This document shows positions 1 through 9,601 of a DNA stretch of 64,000 bases, piece by piece (position 1 is the first letter of the stretch; every line of letters starts with the position of its first letter). The stretch is from assembly GCF_001571305.1 (NCBI RefSeq), contig NZ_BCTN01000009.1, positions 1 to 64,000 of the forward strand, written 5' to 3'. The notes under the pieces were generated by a model that saw nothing but the letters and a program-made list of their open reading frames with translations, was not told the origin of the DNA and searched no databases. A program made the position numbers and the translations under genes. The DNA is from Erwinia persicina NBRC 102418 (GTDB taxonomy: Bacteria; Pseudomonadota; Gammaproteobacteria; Enterobacterales; Enterobacteriaceae).

Positions 1-221
1 AAGAAGCGCTGAAGGCGATCGCCAAAAAGGCGATGTCGCGTAAAACCGGCGCCCGGGGCCTGCGCTCAATCGTGGAAGGCGCGCTGCTGAACACCATGTA
101 CGATCTGCCGTCGGTCGATGACGTGGAAAAAGTGGTGATTGACGAGTCGGTTATCAGCGGCGACAGTGAGCCATTACTGATTTATGGCAAGCCTGAAGCA
201 CAGCAGGCATCTGGCGAATAA
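1..221 (+). CDS. clpX: ATP-dependent Clp protease ATP-binding subunit ClpX, C-terminal end (partial)
   Basis: The open frame enters at the left edge (first full codon at base 3) and stops with TAA at 219-221. The roughly 72 visible residues contain the ClpX C-terminal small-domain sequence, including [19 protein letters not shown] and [10 protein letters not shown], and end in a short acidic tail. ClpX is the AAA+ unfoldase that feeds substrates to ClpP in the cytoplasm. lon lies downstream, as in E. coli. The N-terminal zinc finger and Walker motifs lie outside the window. Confidence 0.95.
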   Translation, partial: EALKAIAKKAMSRKTGARGLRSIVEGALLNTMYDLPSVDDVEKVVIDESVISGDSEPLLIYGKPEAQQASGE

Positions 222-251
222 ATAACCAAACCATTCCAGTCAGTTATCCGA

Positions 252-285
252 AAAGGGGGAAAATGTTCCCCCTTTAACTTTTCTC
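252..285 (+). terminator. Rho-independent terminator of clpX
   Basis: A 10-bp perfect stem (AAAGGGGGAA at 252-261 pairing with TTCCCCCTTT at 266-275, 4-nt loop) is followed by a T-rich stretch. It lies 30 bases after the clpX stop and separates clpX from the heat-shock promoter of lon. Confidence 0.85.
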
Positions 286-297
286 GTAACCCCGACA

Positions 298-325
298 TTG
301 AATCTATTCCGTTCATCCCCATATA
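298..325 (+). promoter_or_regulatory. Sigma-32 heat-shock promoter of lon
   Basis: A -35-like TTGAAT at 298-303 is followed, after 13 bases, by CCCCATATA at 317-325. This matches the sigma-32 pattern (CTTGAAA, 13-17 bases, CCCCATnT). E. coli lon is a classical sigma-32 gene whose promoter has the same CCCCATATA element. The element lies about 87 bases before the lon ATG. Confidence 0.8.
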
Positions 326-411
326 CTCAGATACCTGTGGGTCAAACTGCACTTTTTCTGGATGATGCGGTTCCCCTTACCCTGGCGGAAATTAAACTAA
401 GAGAGAGCTCT

Positions 412-2766
412 ATGAATCCTGAGCGTTCTGAACGCATTGAAATCCCTGTGTTGCCGTTGCGTGACGTAGTGGTTTATCCGCACATGGTCATTCCGTTGTT
501 TGTCGGTCGTGAAAAATCAATTCGCTGCCTTGAAGCCGCCATGGATCATGACAAAAAAATCATGCTGGTCGCTCAGAAAGAAGCTTCAACGGATGAACCT
601 GGCATCAACGATCTCTTCTCAGTCGGGACGGTTGCCTCTATTTTGCAAATGCTGAAACTCCCTGATGGCACTGTCAAAGTGCTGGTGGAAGGTTTGCAGC
701 GTGCCCATATCACGACGTTATCCGATAACGGCGACCATTTTACTGCCCAGGCCGAATACCTGGAGTCGCCTGAAATTGAAGAGCGCGAGCAGGAAGTACT
801 GGTACGCACGGCGATCAATCAGTTTGAAGGCTACATCAAACTGAACAAGAAGATCCCGCCGGAGGTACTGACTTCGCTGAACAGCATTGACGATGCGGCA
901 CGTCTGGCTGATACCGTCGCTGCACATATGCCGTTGAAACTGGCTGATAAACAATCTGTGCTGGAAATGTCGGACATCAATGAACGTCTGGAATATCTGA
1001 TGGCGATGATGGAGTCGGAGATTGACCTGCTGCAGGTTGAGAAACGCATCCGTAACCGCGTCAAAAAGCAGATGGAAAAAAGCCAGCGCGAGTACTATCT
1101 GAATGAGCAGATGAAGGCGATTCAGAAAGAACTCGGTGAGATGGATGATGCGCCGGACGAAAATGAAGCGCTGAAACGCAAAATCGATGCGGCAAAAATG
1201 CCGAAAGAGGCGCGTGACAAAACAGAAGCCGAACTGCAAAAGCTGAAAATGATGTCACCGATGTCCGCAGAGGCGACGGTGGTTCGTGGCTATATTGACT
1301 GGATGGTTCAGGTACCGTGGAATGCCCGCAGCAAGGTGAAAAAAGATCTGCTGAAAGCGCAGGAAACGCTGGATACCGATCACTTTGGCCTTGAGCGCGT
1401 CAAAGACCGTATCCTGGAGTATTTGGCAGTACAGAGCCGCGTCAGCAAAATTAAGGGCCCGATCCTCTGTCTGGTGGGGCCTCCTGGCGTGGGTAAAACC
1501 TCTCTGGGCCAGTCCATCGCCAAAGCCACCGGTCGTAAATACGTACGTATGGCGCTGGGTGGGGTACGTGATGAAGCGGAAATTCGTGGTCACCGACGTA
1601 CCTACATCGGTTCAATGCCGGGCAAATTGATCCAGAAAATGGCAAAAGTCGGCGTGAAAAACCCGCTTTTCCTGTTGGATGAAATTGATAAGATGTCGTC
1701 GGATATGCGCGGCGATCCGGCCTCGGCGCTGCTGGAAGTGCTTGATCCCGAGCAGAACATTGCCTTTAACGATCACTACCTGGAAGTGGATTACGATCTC
1801 TCCGATGTGATGTTTGTGGCGACCTCCAACTCGATGAACATTCCGGCACCGCTGCTGGATCGTATGGAAGTAATCCGTCTGTCCGGCTACACCGAAGACG
1901 AAAAGCTTAACATTGCCAAACAGCACCTCTTGTCGAAGCAGATTGAGCGTAATGCGCTGAAGAAAAGTGAACTGACCGTGGACGACAGCGCCATCGTCGG
2001 GATCATCCGTTACTACACCCGTGAAGCGGGCGTGCGTAGCCTTGAGCGTGAACTGTCCAAACTGTGTCGTAAGGCGGTGAAAACGCTGCTGATGGATAAA
2101 TCGATCAAACACATCGAGATCAACGGCGATAACCTCAAAGACTATCTCGGCGTGCAGCGTTTCGACTACGGCCGTGCTGACAGTGAGAACCGCGTGGGTC
2201 AGGTCACCGGGCTGGCGTGGACGGAAGTCGGGGGTGACCTGCTGACGATTGAAACAGCCTGCGTTCCGGGTAAAGGTAAGCTGACTTACACCGGTTCTCT
2301 GGGTGAAGTCATGCAGGAATCTATCCAGGCCGCACTGACCGTGGTACGTGCACGTGCTGAAAAACTGGGTATCAATGCAGACTTCTACGAGAAGCGCGAT
2401 ATCCACGTTCACGTACCTGAAGGTGCGACGCCGAAAGATGGTCCAAGCGCCGGTATTGCAATGTGTACTGCGCTGGTTTCCTGCCTGACCGGTAATCCGG
2501 TGCGTGCCGATGTGGCCATGACAGGTGAAATTACGCTGCGTGGCCAGGTTCTGCCGATTGGCGGTCTGAAAGAAAAACTGCTGGCCGCTCACCGTGGTGG
2601 TATTAAGACGGTACTGATCCCCGATGAGAACAAGCGCGATCTGGAAGAGATCCCGGACAACGTGATTGCTGATCTGGAGATCCATCCGGTGAAACGCATC
2701 GAGGAAGTATTAGCCCTCGCCCTGCAGAATGCCCCATCCGGGATGCAGGTCGTGACGGCGAAATAG
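412..2766 (+). CDS. lon: ATP-dependent protease La (Lon)
   Basis: The protein has 784 residues, the E. coli Lon length, and starts [18 protein letters not shown]. The ATG at 412 was chosen over an in-frame TTG at 298 because 298 is part of the heat-shock promoter. An N-terminal substrate-recognition domain (about 1-300) is followed by an AAA+ module with Walker A GPPGVGKT near residue 356. The C-terminal serine protease domain has its catalytic Ser in GPSAGIA (about 679) and its catalytic Lys in [14 protein letters not shown] (about 722). Lon degrades misfolded and short-lived regulatory proteins as a cytoplasmic hexamer. It has its own sigma-32 promoter and terminator. Confidence 0.98.
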   Translation: MNPERSERIEIPVLPLRDVVVYPHMVIPLFVGREKSIRCLEAAMDHDKKIMLVAQKEASTDEPGINDLFSVGTVASILQMLKLPDGTVKVLVEGLQRAHITTLSDNGDHFTAQAEYLESPEIEEREQEVLVRTAINQFEGYIKLNKKIPPEVLTSLNSIDDAARLADTVAAHMPLKLADKQSVLEMSDINERLEYLMAMMESEIDLLQVEKRIRNRVKKQMEKSQREYYLNEQMKAIQKELGEMDDAPDENEALKRKIDAAKMPKEARDKTEAELQKLKMMSPMSAEATVVRGYIDWMVQVPWNARSKVKKDLLKAQETLDTDHFGLERVKDRILEYLAVQSRVSKIKGPILCLVGPPGVGKTSLGQSIAKATGRKYVRMALGGVRDEAEIRGHRRTYIGSMPGKLIQKMAKVGVKNPLFLLDEIDKMSSDMRGDPASALLEVLDPEQNIAFNDHYLEVDYDLSDVMFVATSNSMNIPAPLLDRMEVIRLSGYTEDEKLNIAKQHLLSKQIERNALKKSELTVDDSAIVGIIRYYTREAGVRSLERELSKLCRKAVKTLLMDKSIKHIEINGDNLKDYLGVQRFDYGRADSENRVGQVTGLAWTEVGGDLLTIETACVPGKGKLTYTGSLGEVMQESIQAALTVVRARAEKLGINADFYEKRDIHVHVPEGATPKDGPSAGIAMCTALVSCLTGNPVRADVAMTGEITLRGQVLPIGGLKEKLLAAHRGGIKTVLIPDENKRDLEEIPDNVIADLEIHPVKRIEEVLALALQNAPSGMQVVTAK

Positions 2767-2796
2767 TGATTTAAGGCAAACTCACTGTAAAACTAG

Positions 2797-2833
2797 GGCT
2801 GGCAAGTGAATTGGTGCTTGCCAGCCTTTTTTT
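2797..2833 (+). terminator. Rho-independent terminator of lon
   Basis: GGCTGGCAAG (2797-2806) pairs perfectly with CTTGCCAGCC (2817-2826) and is followed by seven T residues. Confidence 0.93.
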
Positions 2834-2990
2834 GTGCCGCTAAGTTAGGGGGCTGTTAAGTCAGTGATGGCAGAGGCTGTCGGGCAGTAAGGCTCAACGG
2901 GTCCGGTTGAATGGCAATAACAAATGATGCACGCACGTGTCCGGCAGAAAGTCCGTTCACGATGTATAAAATAAAAGAGGGGATGATTGA

Positions 2991-3263
2991 GTGAATAAGT
3001 CACAGTTGATCGACAAAATTGCTGCAAACGCCGATATTTCCAAAGCTGCAGCGGGACGTGTATTAGATGCATTTATCGGTTCAGTCACTGAATCACTGCA
3101 GGCTGGCGATGAAGTGGCGCTGGTCGGCTTCGGTACCTTCTCTGTGCGTGAGCGCGCCGAGCGTACCGGGCGTAATCCGCAGACCGGCAAAGAAATTACC
3201 ATTGCTGCGGGTAAAGTGCCGGGCTTCCGTGCCGGTAAAGCGCTGAAAGACTCTGTAAATTAA
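2991..3263 (+). CDS. hupB: DNA-binding protein HU-beta
   Basis: The protein has 90 residues and is a typical HU. It starts [20 protein letters not shown], carries the DNA-binding arm RNPQTGKEI and ends in the amphipathic tail [13 protein letters not shown]. The start is GTG at 2991, as in E. coli hupB, preceded by the ribosome site GAGGGGAT. HU forms dimers that bend and compact DNA in the nucleoid. The gene stands alone between the lon terminator and its own terminator. Confidence 0.97.
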   Translation: MNKSQLIDKIAANADISKAAAGRVLDAFIGSVTESLQAGDEVALVGFGTFSVRERAERTGRNPQTGKEITIAAGKVPGFRAGKALKDSVN

Positions 3264-3338
3264 ATGTATTAAGCCGTCGCAGAAGCAGATTTCTTCGGCG
3301 TATTGAGGATCGCCAACGCGTTCTCATGTAACATACGG

Positions 3339-3368
3339 GGCACATCAGCATCTTGATGTGCCTTTTTT
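3339..3368 (+). terminator. Rho-independent terminator of hupB
   Basis: GGCACATCA (3339-3347) pairs with TGATGTGCC (3354-3362) and is followed by TTTTTT. Confidence 0.92.
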
Positions 3369-3484
3369 ATGTTTGATTGACAAACGCGTGCTGCGGTTGT
3401 CTAAAATGGCTGAGTGCGTCCTCGGGAACGCGGGACGGCAGCGCAAGGTTATACATTCACACTACAGCGGAGTGTTGTCACACC

Positions 3485-5356
3485 ATGATGGACAATTTAC
3501 GCGCGGCGTCGAACCATGTCGTGCTCAAGATTTTACTGGGCTTGATCATCCTTTCCTTTGTCCTTACCGGTGTAGGCGGGTATCTGACAGGTGGCAACGG
3601 TGATTACGCCGCGAAAGTAAACGGCCAGGAAATCAGCCGTGCGCAGCTTGAGCGTGCTTTCAGCAGCGAACGTGCGCGTCAGCAGCAGATGCTGGGCGAG
3701 CAGTTCTCGGCTCTGGCGGGTAACGAAGGTTACATGCAACAGATCCGTCAGCAGGCCCTGTCACAGCTGATTGACGAAGTGTTACTTGACCAGTATGCCA
3801 AAGATATTGGCCTGGCTATCAGTGACGATCAGATTAAACAGGCGATTTTCACCCAGCCGGCCTTCCAGACGGAGGGTAAATTTGATAACGCCAAGTACAT
3901 GAGCATTATCAGCAACATGGGCTTCTCTGCCGATCAGTACGCCGAGGCTCTGCGCAAGCAGTTGACCACTCAGCAGCTGATTCAGTCTGTGACCGGTACG
4001 GATTTCGTGCTGGGTAACGAAACCGATTCTCTGGCCGCGCTGGTTTCTCAGCAGCGTCTGGTGCGTGATGTGACCATCAATGTTAATGCCCTGGTGGCAA
4101 AGCAGACCGTCACGCCGGAAGAGGTTAACAGCTACTATGAGCAGAATAAAAACAGCTTTATGTCACCTGAACAGTTTCGTGTGAGCTACATTAAGCTGGA
4201 TGCTGCCGCGATGCAGCAACCGGTGAGCGAGAGTGACATTCAGGCCTGGTACGATCAGCATCAGCAGGATTACACCCAGCCGCAGCGTAATCGTTACAGC
4301 ATCATTCAGACGAAAACTGAAGCGGAAGCGCAATCAGTTCTGGACGCGCTGAAACAGGGCGGCGACTTTGCAGCCCTGGCGAAAGAAAAATCTGCCGACC
4401 CGATCTCTGCCCGCAATGGCGGTGATATGGGATGGCTGGAGCCTGACACGACGCCAGACGAACTGAAAGACGCGGGGCTGAAAGACAAAGGCCAGCTTTC
4501 TGGCGTGATTAAATCCTCTGTTGGCTTTATTGTCGCCCGTCTTGATGATACTCAGGCAGAAAAAGTAAAAACGCTGGCTGAAGTACATGATGACATCGCT
4601 GCTAAAGTGAAGCAGGAAAAAGCGGTAGATGCTTACTATAAACTGCAGCAGAAAGTTAGCGATGCTGCCAGCAATGACAATGAGTCGCTGGCCAGTGCAG
4701 AGCAGGCTGCTGGGGTGAAAGCAGTAGAAACGGGCTGGTTTAATCATGACAACCTGCCTGCCGAGCTGAACTTTAAAGCCGTACAGGACGCGATCTTTAA
4801 CGGTGGTCTGGTCGGGGAAAACGGTTCTCCGGGCAGTAACTCAGACGTGATCACCGTCGATGGCGACCGTGCTTTCGTGCTGCGTATCAGCGAACATAAG
4901 CCAGAAGCAGTTAAACCGCTAAATGAAGTGACTGCGCAGATCACAGATACGCTGAAACAGCAGAAAGCACAGCAGGAAGCGAAAGCCCAGGCTGACAAAC
5001 TACTGGCTGCGCTGAAAGCGGGCAAAGGCGATGAGGCACTGAAGGCGGCGGGTCTGAGCTTCGGACCTCAGCAGACACTGTCCCGTACCGGACAGGACGC
5101 TCTGTCTCAGGCGGCCTTTACGCTGCCGTTGCCTTCTGAAGGTAAGCCTTCCTTTGGCATCAGCGAAGATGCACAGGGTAACGTCGTGGTCATGGCACTG
5201 GATAAAGTTCAAAAAGGGACCATGCCGGAAGCACAGAAGCAGGCGCTGGTCCAGGGCATAACTCAGAACAATGCCCAGCTGGCTTTTGCTGCCATGTTAA
5301 GCAATCTGCGCAAAGACGCTAAAATCAAATACGGTGCGGCTGCACAGGCACAGTAA
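3485..5356 (+). CDS. ppiD: Periplasmic folding chaperone PpiD
   Basis: The protein has 623 residues, equal to E. coli PpiD. The ATG at 3485 (MMDNLRAASNHVVLKILLG) was chosen over an upstream in-frame ATG because it restores the family N-terminus. A single membrane anchor (about residues 15-36, ILLGLIILSFVLTGVGGYL) leads into a large periplasmic SurA-like chaperone region. One parvulin domain (about 265-355) carries the SARNGGDMGWL motif. PpiD sits at the Sec translocon exit and helps newly exported proteins fold; its isomerase domain is thought to be inactive in E. coli. A hairpin terminator follows. Confidence 0.97.
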   Translation: MMDNLRAASNHVVLKILLGLIILSFVLTGVGGYLTGGNGDYAAKVNGQEISRAQLERAFSSERARQQQMLGEQFSALAGNEGYMQQIRQQALSQLIDEVLLDQYAKDIGLAISDDQIKQAIFTQPAFQTEGKFDNAKYMSIISNMGFSADQYAEALRKQLTTQQLIQSVTGTDFVLGNETDSLAALVSQQRLVRDVTINVNALVAKQTVTPEEVNSYYEQNKNSFMSPEQFRVSYIKLDAAAMQQPVSESDIQAWYDQHQQDYTQPQRNRYSIIQTKTEAEAQSVLDALKQGGDFAALAKEKSADPISARNGGDMGWLEPDTTPDELKDAGLKDKGQLSGVIKSSVGFIVARLDDTQAEKVKTLAEVHDDIAAKVKQEKAVDAYYKLQQKVSDAASNDNESLASAEQAAGVKAVETGWFNHDNLPAELNFKAVQDAIFNGGLVGENGSPGSNSDVITVDGDRAFVLRISEHKPEAVKPLNEVTAQITDTLKQQKAQQEAKAQADKLLAALKAGKGDEALKAAGLSFGPQQTLSRTGQDALSQAAFTLPLPSEGKPSFGISEDAQGNVVVMALDKVQKGTMPEAQKQALVQGITQNNAQLAFAAMLSNLRKDAKIKYGAAAQAQ

Positions 5357-5391
5357 GCCTCGCAAAGTCACTGCAACTGATTGCAACATTC

Positions 5392-5414
5392 AAAGGCCGC
5401 TTATGCGGCCTTTT
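5392..5414 (+). terminator. Terminator of ppiD
   Basis: AAGGCCGC (5393-5400) and GCGGCCTT (5405-5412) form an 8-bp stem with a TTAT loop, followed by a short T run. Confidence 0.8.
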
Positions 5415-5478
5415 CCAATTCTATAATCCGCCGTTTGCCGGGTTGCCGCCATCACGTTAGGGTGGCCGTGCTGTCTAA

Positions 5479-5835
<357 letters not shown>

Positions 5836-5896
5836 TCTATCTCCAGTCACGGCTATCTGCGCAGCACATTGTGCGGACAGACTGCTAATCTCTTAG

Positions 5897-5924
5897 AGGT
5901 CATACCAGTTGGTATGGCCTTTTC
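5897..5924 (+). terminator. Terminator of ybaV, overlapping a possible FadR site for fadM
   Basis: Bases 5897-5906 and 5911-5920 form a 10-bp stem with one G-T pair and an AGTT loop, followed by TTTCTATTT. The left arm and loop (5894-5910, core GGTCATACCAGTT) also match 12 of 16 defined positions of the FadR consensus AACTGGTCnGACCAGTT. FadR represses fadM in E. coli, so the element may serve both purposes. Confidence 0.65.
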
Positions 5925-5942
5925 TATTTATGAGGATCCTTT

Positions 5943-6353
5943 ATGCAGACCACCATCAAAGTTCGCGGCTATCATCTGGATGTTTATCAGCATGTGAATA
6001 ATGCCCGCTATCTTGAGTTTCTTGAGGAGGCCCGGTGGGCCTGGCTGGAACAGAGTCGGGCATTTCACTGGATGAATGAGCGCGGTCTGGCCTTTGTGGT
6101 GGTGAATATTAATATTAATTATCGCCGCCCGGCGGTGATGGGGGATGTGCTGAATATCGACAGCCAGCTGATGACGCTTGGCGGAAAAAGCGGGGTGATT
6201 GACCAGCGGGTGTCACTGCAGTCCGATGGCAGTGCGATTTCCGATGCGCTGTTGACCTTTGTCTGCATCGATCTGAAATCGAAAAAAGCCCTGCCGCTGG
6301 AAGGTGAGCTGAAGGCCCACCTTGAAACCCTGAACGCCGGGGCAGGGGCCTGA
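5943..6353 (+). CDS. fadM: Long-chain acyl-CoA thioesterase FadM
   Basis: The protein has 136 residues with a single hotdog fold of the 4-hydroxybenzoyl-CoA thioesterase type. The signature HLDVYQHVNNARYLEF has the active-site Asp at residue 13. FadM hydrolyses long-chain acyl-CoAs such as 3,5-tetradecadienoyl-CoA that stall oleate beta-oxidation in the cytoplasm. The ATG at 5943 has TGAGGAT upstream. It ends in a short Ala/Gly tail, and queC is convergent 16 bases downstream. A possible FadR operator overlaps the upstream hairpin. Confidence 0.95.
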   Translation: MQTTIKVRGYHLDVYQHVNNARYLEFLEEARWAWLEQSRAFHWMNERGLAFVVVNININYRRPAVMGDVLNIDSQLMTLGGKSGVIDQRVSLQSDGSAISDALLTFVCIDLKSKKALPLEGELKAHLETLNAGAGA

Positions 6354-6369
6354 CCGGTTTCGCGATGGG

Positions 6370-7065
6370 TTACACCAACCCGGTTTTGGTTTTCATTGCC
6401 TGCATCACAGTGGCCGGATGCTGCTGATACGCCTGCAGGCCATTGGCACGGAGATGACATGCCGCACAGGTACCGCAACCGTCGCCCTGAATGCCGTTAT
6501 AGCAGGTCAGCGTCTGATGACGGATTAGCGGAAGCTGCTGCCAGTAGTCGGCCAGCGCCCAGGTCTCTGCCTTATTCAGCCACATCAGCGGTGTTTCGAA
6601 GCGGATGTCTCGCGCCATACCGAGACTGACGGCGTGATTGAGCGCCTTCACAAACTCGTCGCGACAGTCCGGATAACCGGAAAAATCGGTTTCGCAGACA
6701 CCGGTAATCACCGCCTCGGCTTCAATCTGCCAGGCATAAATGGCTGCAAGGGTTAAAAAGAGGATATTGCGACCCGGTACGAAGGTGCTGGGCAGGCCGC
6801 TGGCATCCGGTTCGTAGGCAGGCACCGGGATGTTATCACGCGTCAGACTGCTGACGGCCAGCTCGTTAAGCATGGTCACATCCAGCACTTTATGCGCCCG
6901 CGCGCCGAGCGCGTGCGAAAGTTCCCGGGCAACATCGATTTCCGCACGGTGACGCTGGCCATAATCGAAGGTGACGCAATGTACCTCGTCATACTGCTGT
7001 AACGCCTGAATCAGACAGGTTGTTGAGTCCTGACCACCGCTGAATACCACCACTGCACGTTTCAT
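6370..7065 (-). CDS. queC: 7-cyano-7-deazaguanine synthase QueC
   Basis: The protein has 231 residues, equal to E. coli QueC. The PP-loop SGGQDSTT is at residues 9-16, and the zinc site uses Cys188, Cys197, Cys200 and Cys203 in [16 protein letters not shown]. QueC converts 7-carboxy-7-deazaguanine to preQ0 with ATP and ammonia, on the path to queuosine in tRNA. It is transcribed alone, convergent with fadM. In E. coli ybaE lies next to it; here a four-gene accessory block intervenes. Confidence 0.98.
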   Translation of the reverse strand: MKRAVVVFSGGQDSTTCLIQALQQYDEVHCVTFDYGQRHRAEIDVARELSHALGARAHKVLDVTMLNELAVSSLTRDNIPVPAYEPDASGLPSTFVPGRNILFLTLAAIYAWQIEAEAVITGVCETDFSGYPDCRDEFVKALNHAVSLGMARDIRFETPLMWLNKAETWALADYWQQLPLIRHQTLTCYNGIQGDGCGTCAACHLRANGLQAYQQHPATVMQAMKTKTGLV

Positions 7066-7251
7066 ACTTTACCTTCCCGGTTAATTTCTGCTGGCTATGG
7101 TAATACCTTGCGGTTCAGAAAGGTATCCCTTGTGCCGCCCGGGCGGGTGTGCAGTTGTGTGATGTGTCAATCAGGGAAGGGAGGTGCCAGATATGCAGCG
7201 GCGGCAAATAAGGTGTATCTGCCAGGGGTAAAGACCAGGCATGGGCCAGGA

Positions 7252-8055
7252 CTAAGGAAGAAAATCGCGCGGCGTTGAATGCAGAAGGGAACGAAATGCA
7301 GCAGTGAACGCCGCCGGGCATGAGAAACCAAGCTGGTAAGCGACCTGTTTAACGGAGAGGCCATTGGCGAGAAGATCTAACGAAGCACAAATTCTTGCTC
7401 TTTGCTTCCAGGTCCTGAAACTGAACCCCGTGTCCTTAATGAACAGCCGCGAAAAGGTACGTTCAGACATGTTAGCGATAAAGGCCAGATCGCTCAGAGA
7501 GGCTTCCCAGCGATGGCTGACCAGTAACTCTCTCGTGGCGCAAAATAAGCGCTCATCATTTGGCACAGGCAACTCGGTAGCGAGGGGAGTTGCCTCACTG
7601 AGAATTTCCAAAATCAACAGCGCCATTTTACGCTGACTCGGGCCACTGTAGTCAGCATCGAAAAGCCCGGCTATCAACTCTTTCACCAGTGCTGTGGCTG
7701 TAATGACATGCACATGGTTACTTTTCGTGAAGTTCGGGCATTCTGCGATAAGACTGCGGCTGAAATAAATGGCCCGTAAGTCAGTATGGGAGAGCAGGTT
7801 GTAGCTGTGAATCTGGAGAGGCGGAAGCCACAGTGCACGCTGAGGGGGGATCACCCAACGATTGCCTTCTGTTTCAACCAGCATAACGCCTCTGGTCGCA
7901 AATAAGAGTTGTCCTTCAATATGATGATGAGGAGGATCGGTCTCTCCACGTTGATAGCTTATGGAGGTGCCAGACCAGCCTGTCGCATCGTCATGTCTTG
8001 GCGCTTTATCTATGCTACCTGGCATTTTAAATTCTGTTCCTGCACTTATCATCAT
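7252..8055 (-). CDS. AraC-family transcriptional regulator with N-terminal cupin domain
   Basis: The protein has 267 residues from an ATG at 8055. The frame stays open to 8163, but that would overlap the divergent amidotransferase gene, so an internal Met (8055, 8052 or 8025) is more likely. The N-terminal half is a cupin sensor with the metal-type His cluster DPPHHHIEGQLLF. The C-terminal half holds two AraC helix-turn-helix motifs (SLSDLAFIANMSERTFSRLF and SVKQVAYQLGFSCPAAFTAAF). The layout resembles NimR-type regulators, which often control a neighbouring exporter. The divergent amidotransferase and exporter genes are the likely targets; the ligand is unknown. Confidence 0.85.
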   Translation of the reverse strand: MMISAGTEFKMPGSIDKAPRHDDATGWSGTSISYQRGETDPPHHHIEGQLLFATRGVMLVETEGNRWVIPPQRALWLPPLQIHSYNLLSHTDLRAIYFSRSLIAECPNFTKSNHVHVITATALVKELIAGLFDADYSGPSQRKMALLILEILSEATPLATELPVPNDERLFCATRELLVSHRWEASLSDLAFIANMSERTFSRLFIKDTGFSFRTWKQRARICASLDLLANGLSVKQVAYQLGFSCPAAFTAAFRSLLHSTPRDFLP

Positions 8056-8143
8056 TAAGTCGGACTCATCCGATCGGTCAATATCCTGAAAGGGTGAGGC
8101 TTGAAAATTAAGGTTATCATAAGCATCAGAGGAGCATATTAAA

Positions 8144-8869
8144 ATGCACGTACATTTCCTCATCCATGAAAGTTTTGAGGCACCGGGTGCCTGTGAGAGC
8201 TGGGCCAGGAACCAGGGCCATCACGTGACCTGTTCCCGGGTTTATGAAGGCGAGGCGCTACCGTCCAGCGTGGAGAACATTGATTTTTTGATCGTCATGG
8301 GCGGGCCACAGGATCCGGCCACCACGCCGGAAGAGTGCCCACATTTTGATGCGAAAGCGGAGCAGGCTCTCATCGCGGCCGCGATTCACGCCAGAAAAGC
8401 CGTTATCGGTATCTGCCTGGGTTCCCAGCTGATCGGTGAGGCGCTCAAGGCTCCTTTCGCACACAGCCCGGAAAAAGAGATCGGCAAATTTCCCGTCTCT
8501 CTGACGGAAGCCGGGCGACAGCACCCGCTGTTTACGCATTTCGGTCACTCGCTTGAGGTCGGGCACTGGCATAACGATATGCCAGGCCTGACACCCGATG
8601 CCACCCTTATCGCTTACAGCGAAGGATGCCCGCGCCAGATCGTCGCGTACAGCGATCTGGTTTACGGTTTTCAGTGCCACCTGGAGCTGACTGCGGAAGT
8701 GGTTGAACGACTGATTGCACATTCTGAAAAGGATCTGAGCCGGGCAGCTGAATTTCGCTTTGTGCAGACCCCAGCGGAGCTGCGAGCCCATGATTACCGG
8801 GAGATGAATCAGGCACTGTTCACATTCCTGGATAAGCTGGCCGAGCATTACTGCCAGAGCCGCCAGTAA
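8144..8869 (+). CDS. Class I glutamine amidotransferase-like protein (YfeJ-like)
   Basis: The protein has 241 residues and is a stand-alone GATase1 domain. The nucleophile elbow GICLGSQ places Cys91; His179 and Glu181 (FQCHLEL) complete the triad. Free-standing proteins of this type resemble the YfeJ/GMP-synthase-like group, whose acceptor is usually unknown. The ATG at 8144 has a good AGAGGAG ribosome site. It is divergent from the AraC gene and is followed 55 bases later by an amino-acid-type exporter, which suggests a small block for metabolite modification and export. No synthetase partner is visible. Confidence 0.85.
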   Translation: MHVHFLIHESFEAPGACESWARNQGHHVTCSRVYEGEALPSSVENIDFLIVMGGPQDPATTPEECPHFDAKAEQALIAAAIHARKAVIGICLGSQLIGEALKAPFAHSPEKEIGKFPVSLTEAGRQHPLFTHFGHSLEVGHWHNDMPGLTPDATLIAYSEGCPRQIVAYSDLVYGFQCHLELTAEVVERLIAHSEKDLSRAAEFRFVQTPAELRAHDYREMNQALFTFLDKLAEHYCQSRQ

Positions 8870-8924
8870 CCCACTCCCTGCGCAGGGAGAAACCCTACTT
8901 AATGATGACAGAGCAGGTAAAAAA

Positions 8925-9545
8925 ATGACTGACTCACCCGTCGCCCTGATGACCATCGCCGGCGCTATTCTGCTGGGGGCCATGAGTCCCGGGCCCAGTT
9001 TCATCATGATAGCCCGGACGGCCGTGGTTTCCTCACGTCTCAGTGCGCTGGCTGCCGCCGCTGGCATGGGCGTAGGGTGCATGATTTTTTCAGTCATTGC
9101 ACTGGCCGGGCTGCATTCGCTGCTGACACTGGTGCCCTGGCTGTATACCGTGCTTAAAACCGCCGGCGGCGTTTACCTTCTCTGGCTGGGCGGCAACATG
9201 CTTTTCAGGACGGGCGACAGGGTGGCCTCAAGTCTGGTGGGCAATAACGCCCGGGGCCCGGGCCGCGCGTTTCTTACCGGCATGGCGACTCAGCTCAGTA
9301 ATCCGAATACGGCGATCGTGTTCGGCAGTATTTTTGCTGCCTTACTCAGTCAGCATATTTCGCCTTATCTGTATCTGGTGCTGCCCATCATGGCGTTCTG
9401 CATCGATGCGCTCTGGTATGGTTTGGTGGCATGGCTGCTGTCGGCTGAAAGGCCCCGTCAGGTCTACATGAAATACACATCCAGGCTGGATAAAGTGAGT
9501 GGACTGGTGATGGGATATCTGGGGCTACGGCTCATTATGCGATAA
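8925..9545 (+). CDS. LysE/RhtB-family amino-acid exporter
   Basis: The protein has 206 residues with about six hydrophobic helices. It carries the RhtB-family N-terminal motif GAMSPGPSFIMIARTA (about residues 18-33) and the mid-protein motif QLSNPNTAIVFGS (about 126-138). Members export homoserine, threonine or related amino acids across the inner membrane. The ribosome site AGCAGG precedes the ATG at 8925. It probably shares a transcript with the amidotransferase upstream. The substrate cannot be told from sequence. Confidence 0.9.
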   Translation: MTDSPVALMTIAGAILLGAMSPGPSFIMIARTAVVSSRLSALAAAAGMGVGCMIFSVIALAGLHSLLTLVPWLYTVLKTAGGVYLLWLGGNMLFRTGDRVASSLVGNNARGPGRAFLTGMATQLSNPNTAIVFGSIFAALLSQHISPYLYLVLPIMAFCIDALWYGLVAWLLSAERPRQVYMKYTSRLDKVSGLVMGYLGLRLIMR

Positions 9546-9601
9546 TTTCTGTTAGTCCGGACTGTCTTCCCTGCCTGTTAGTAAAGTCACTGTGAGCGAA
9601 A

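Noticed and set aside
298..411. N-terminal extension of Lon from an in-frame TTG at 298
   Set aside because: The TTG is the -35 element of the sigma-32 promoter, and the conserved protein begins at ATG 412.
1612..2685. 357-codon open frame antisense to lon
   Set aside because: A shadow of the highly biased lon coding sequence; no ribosome site or recognisable protein.
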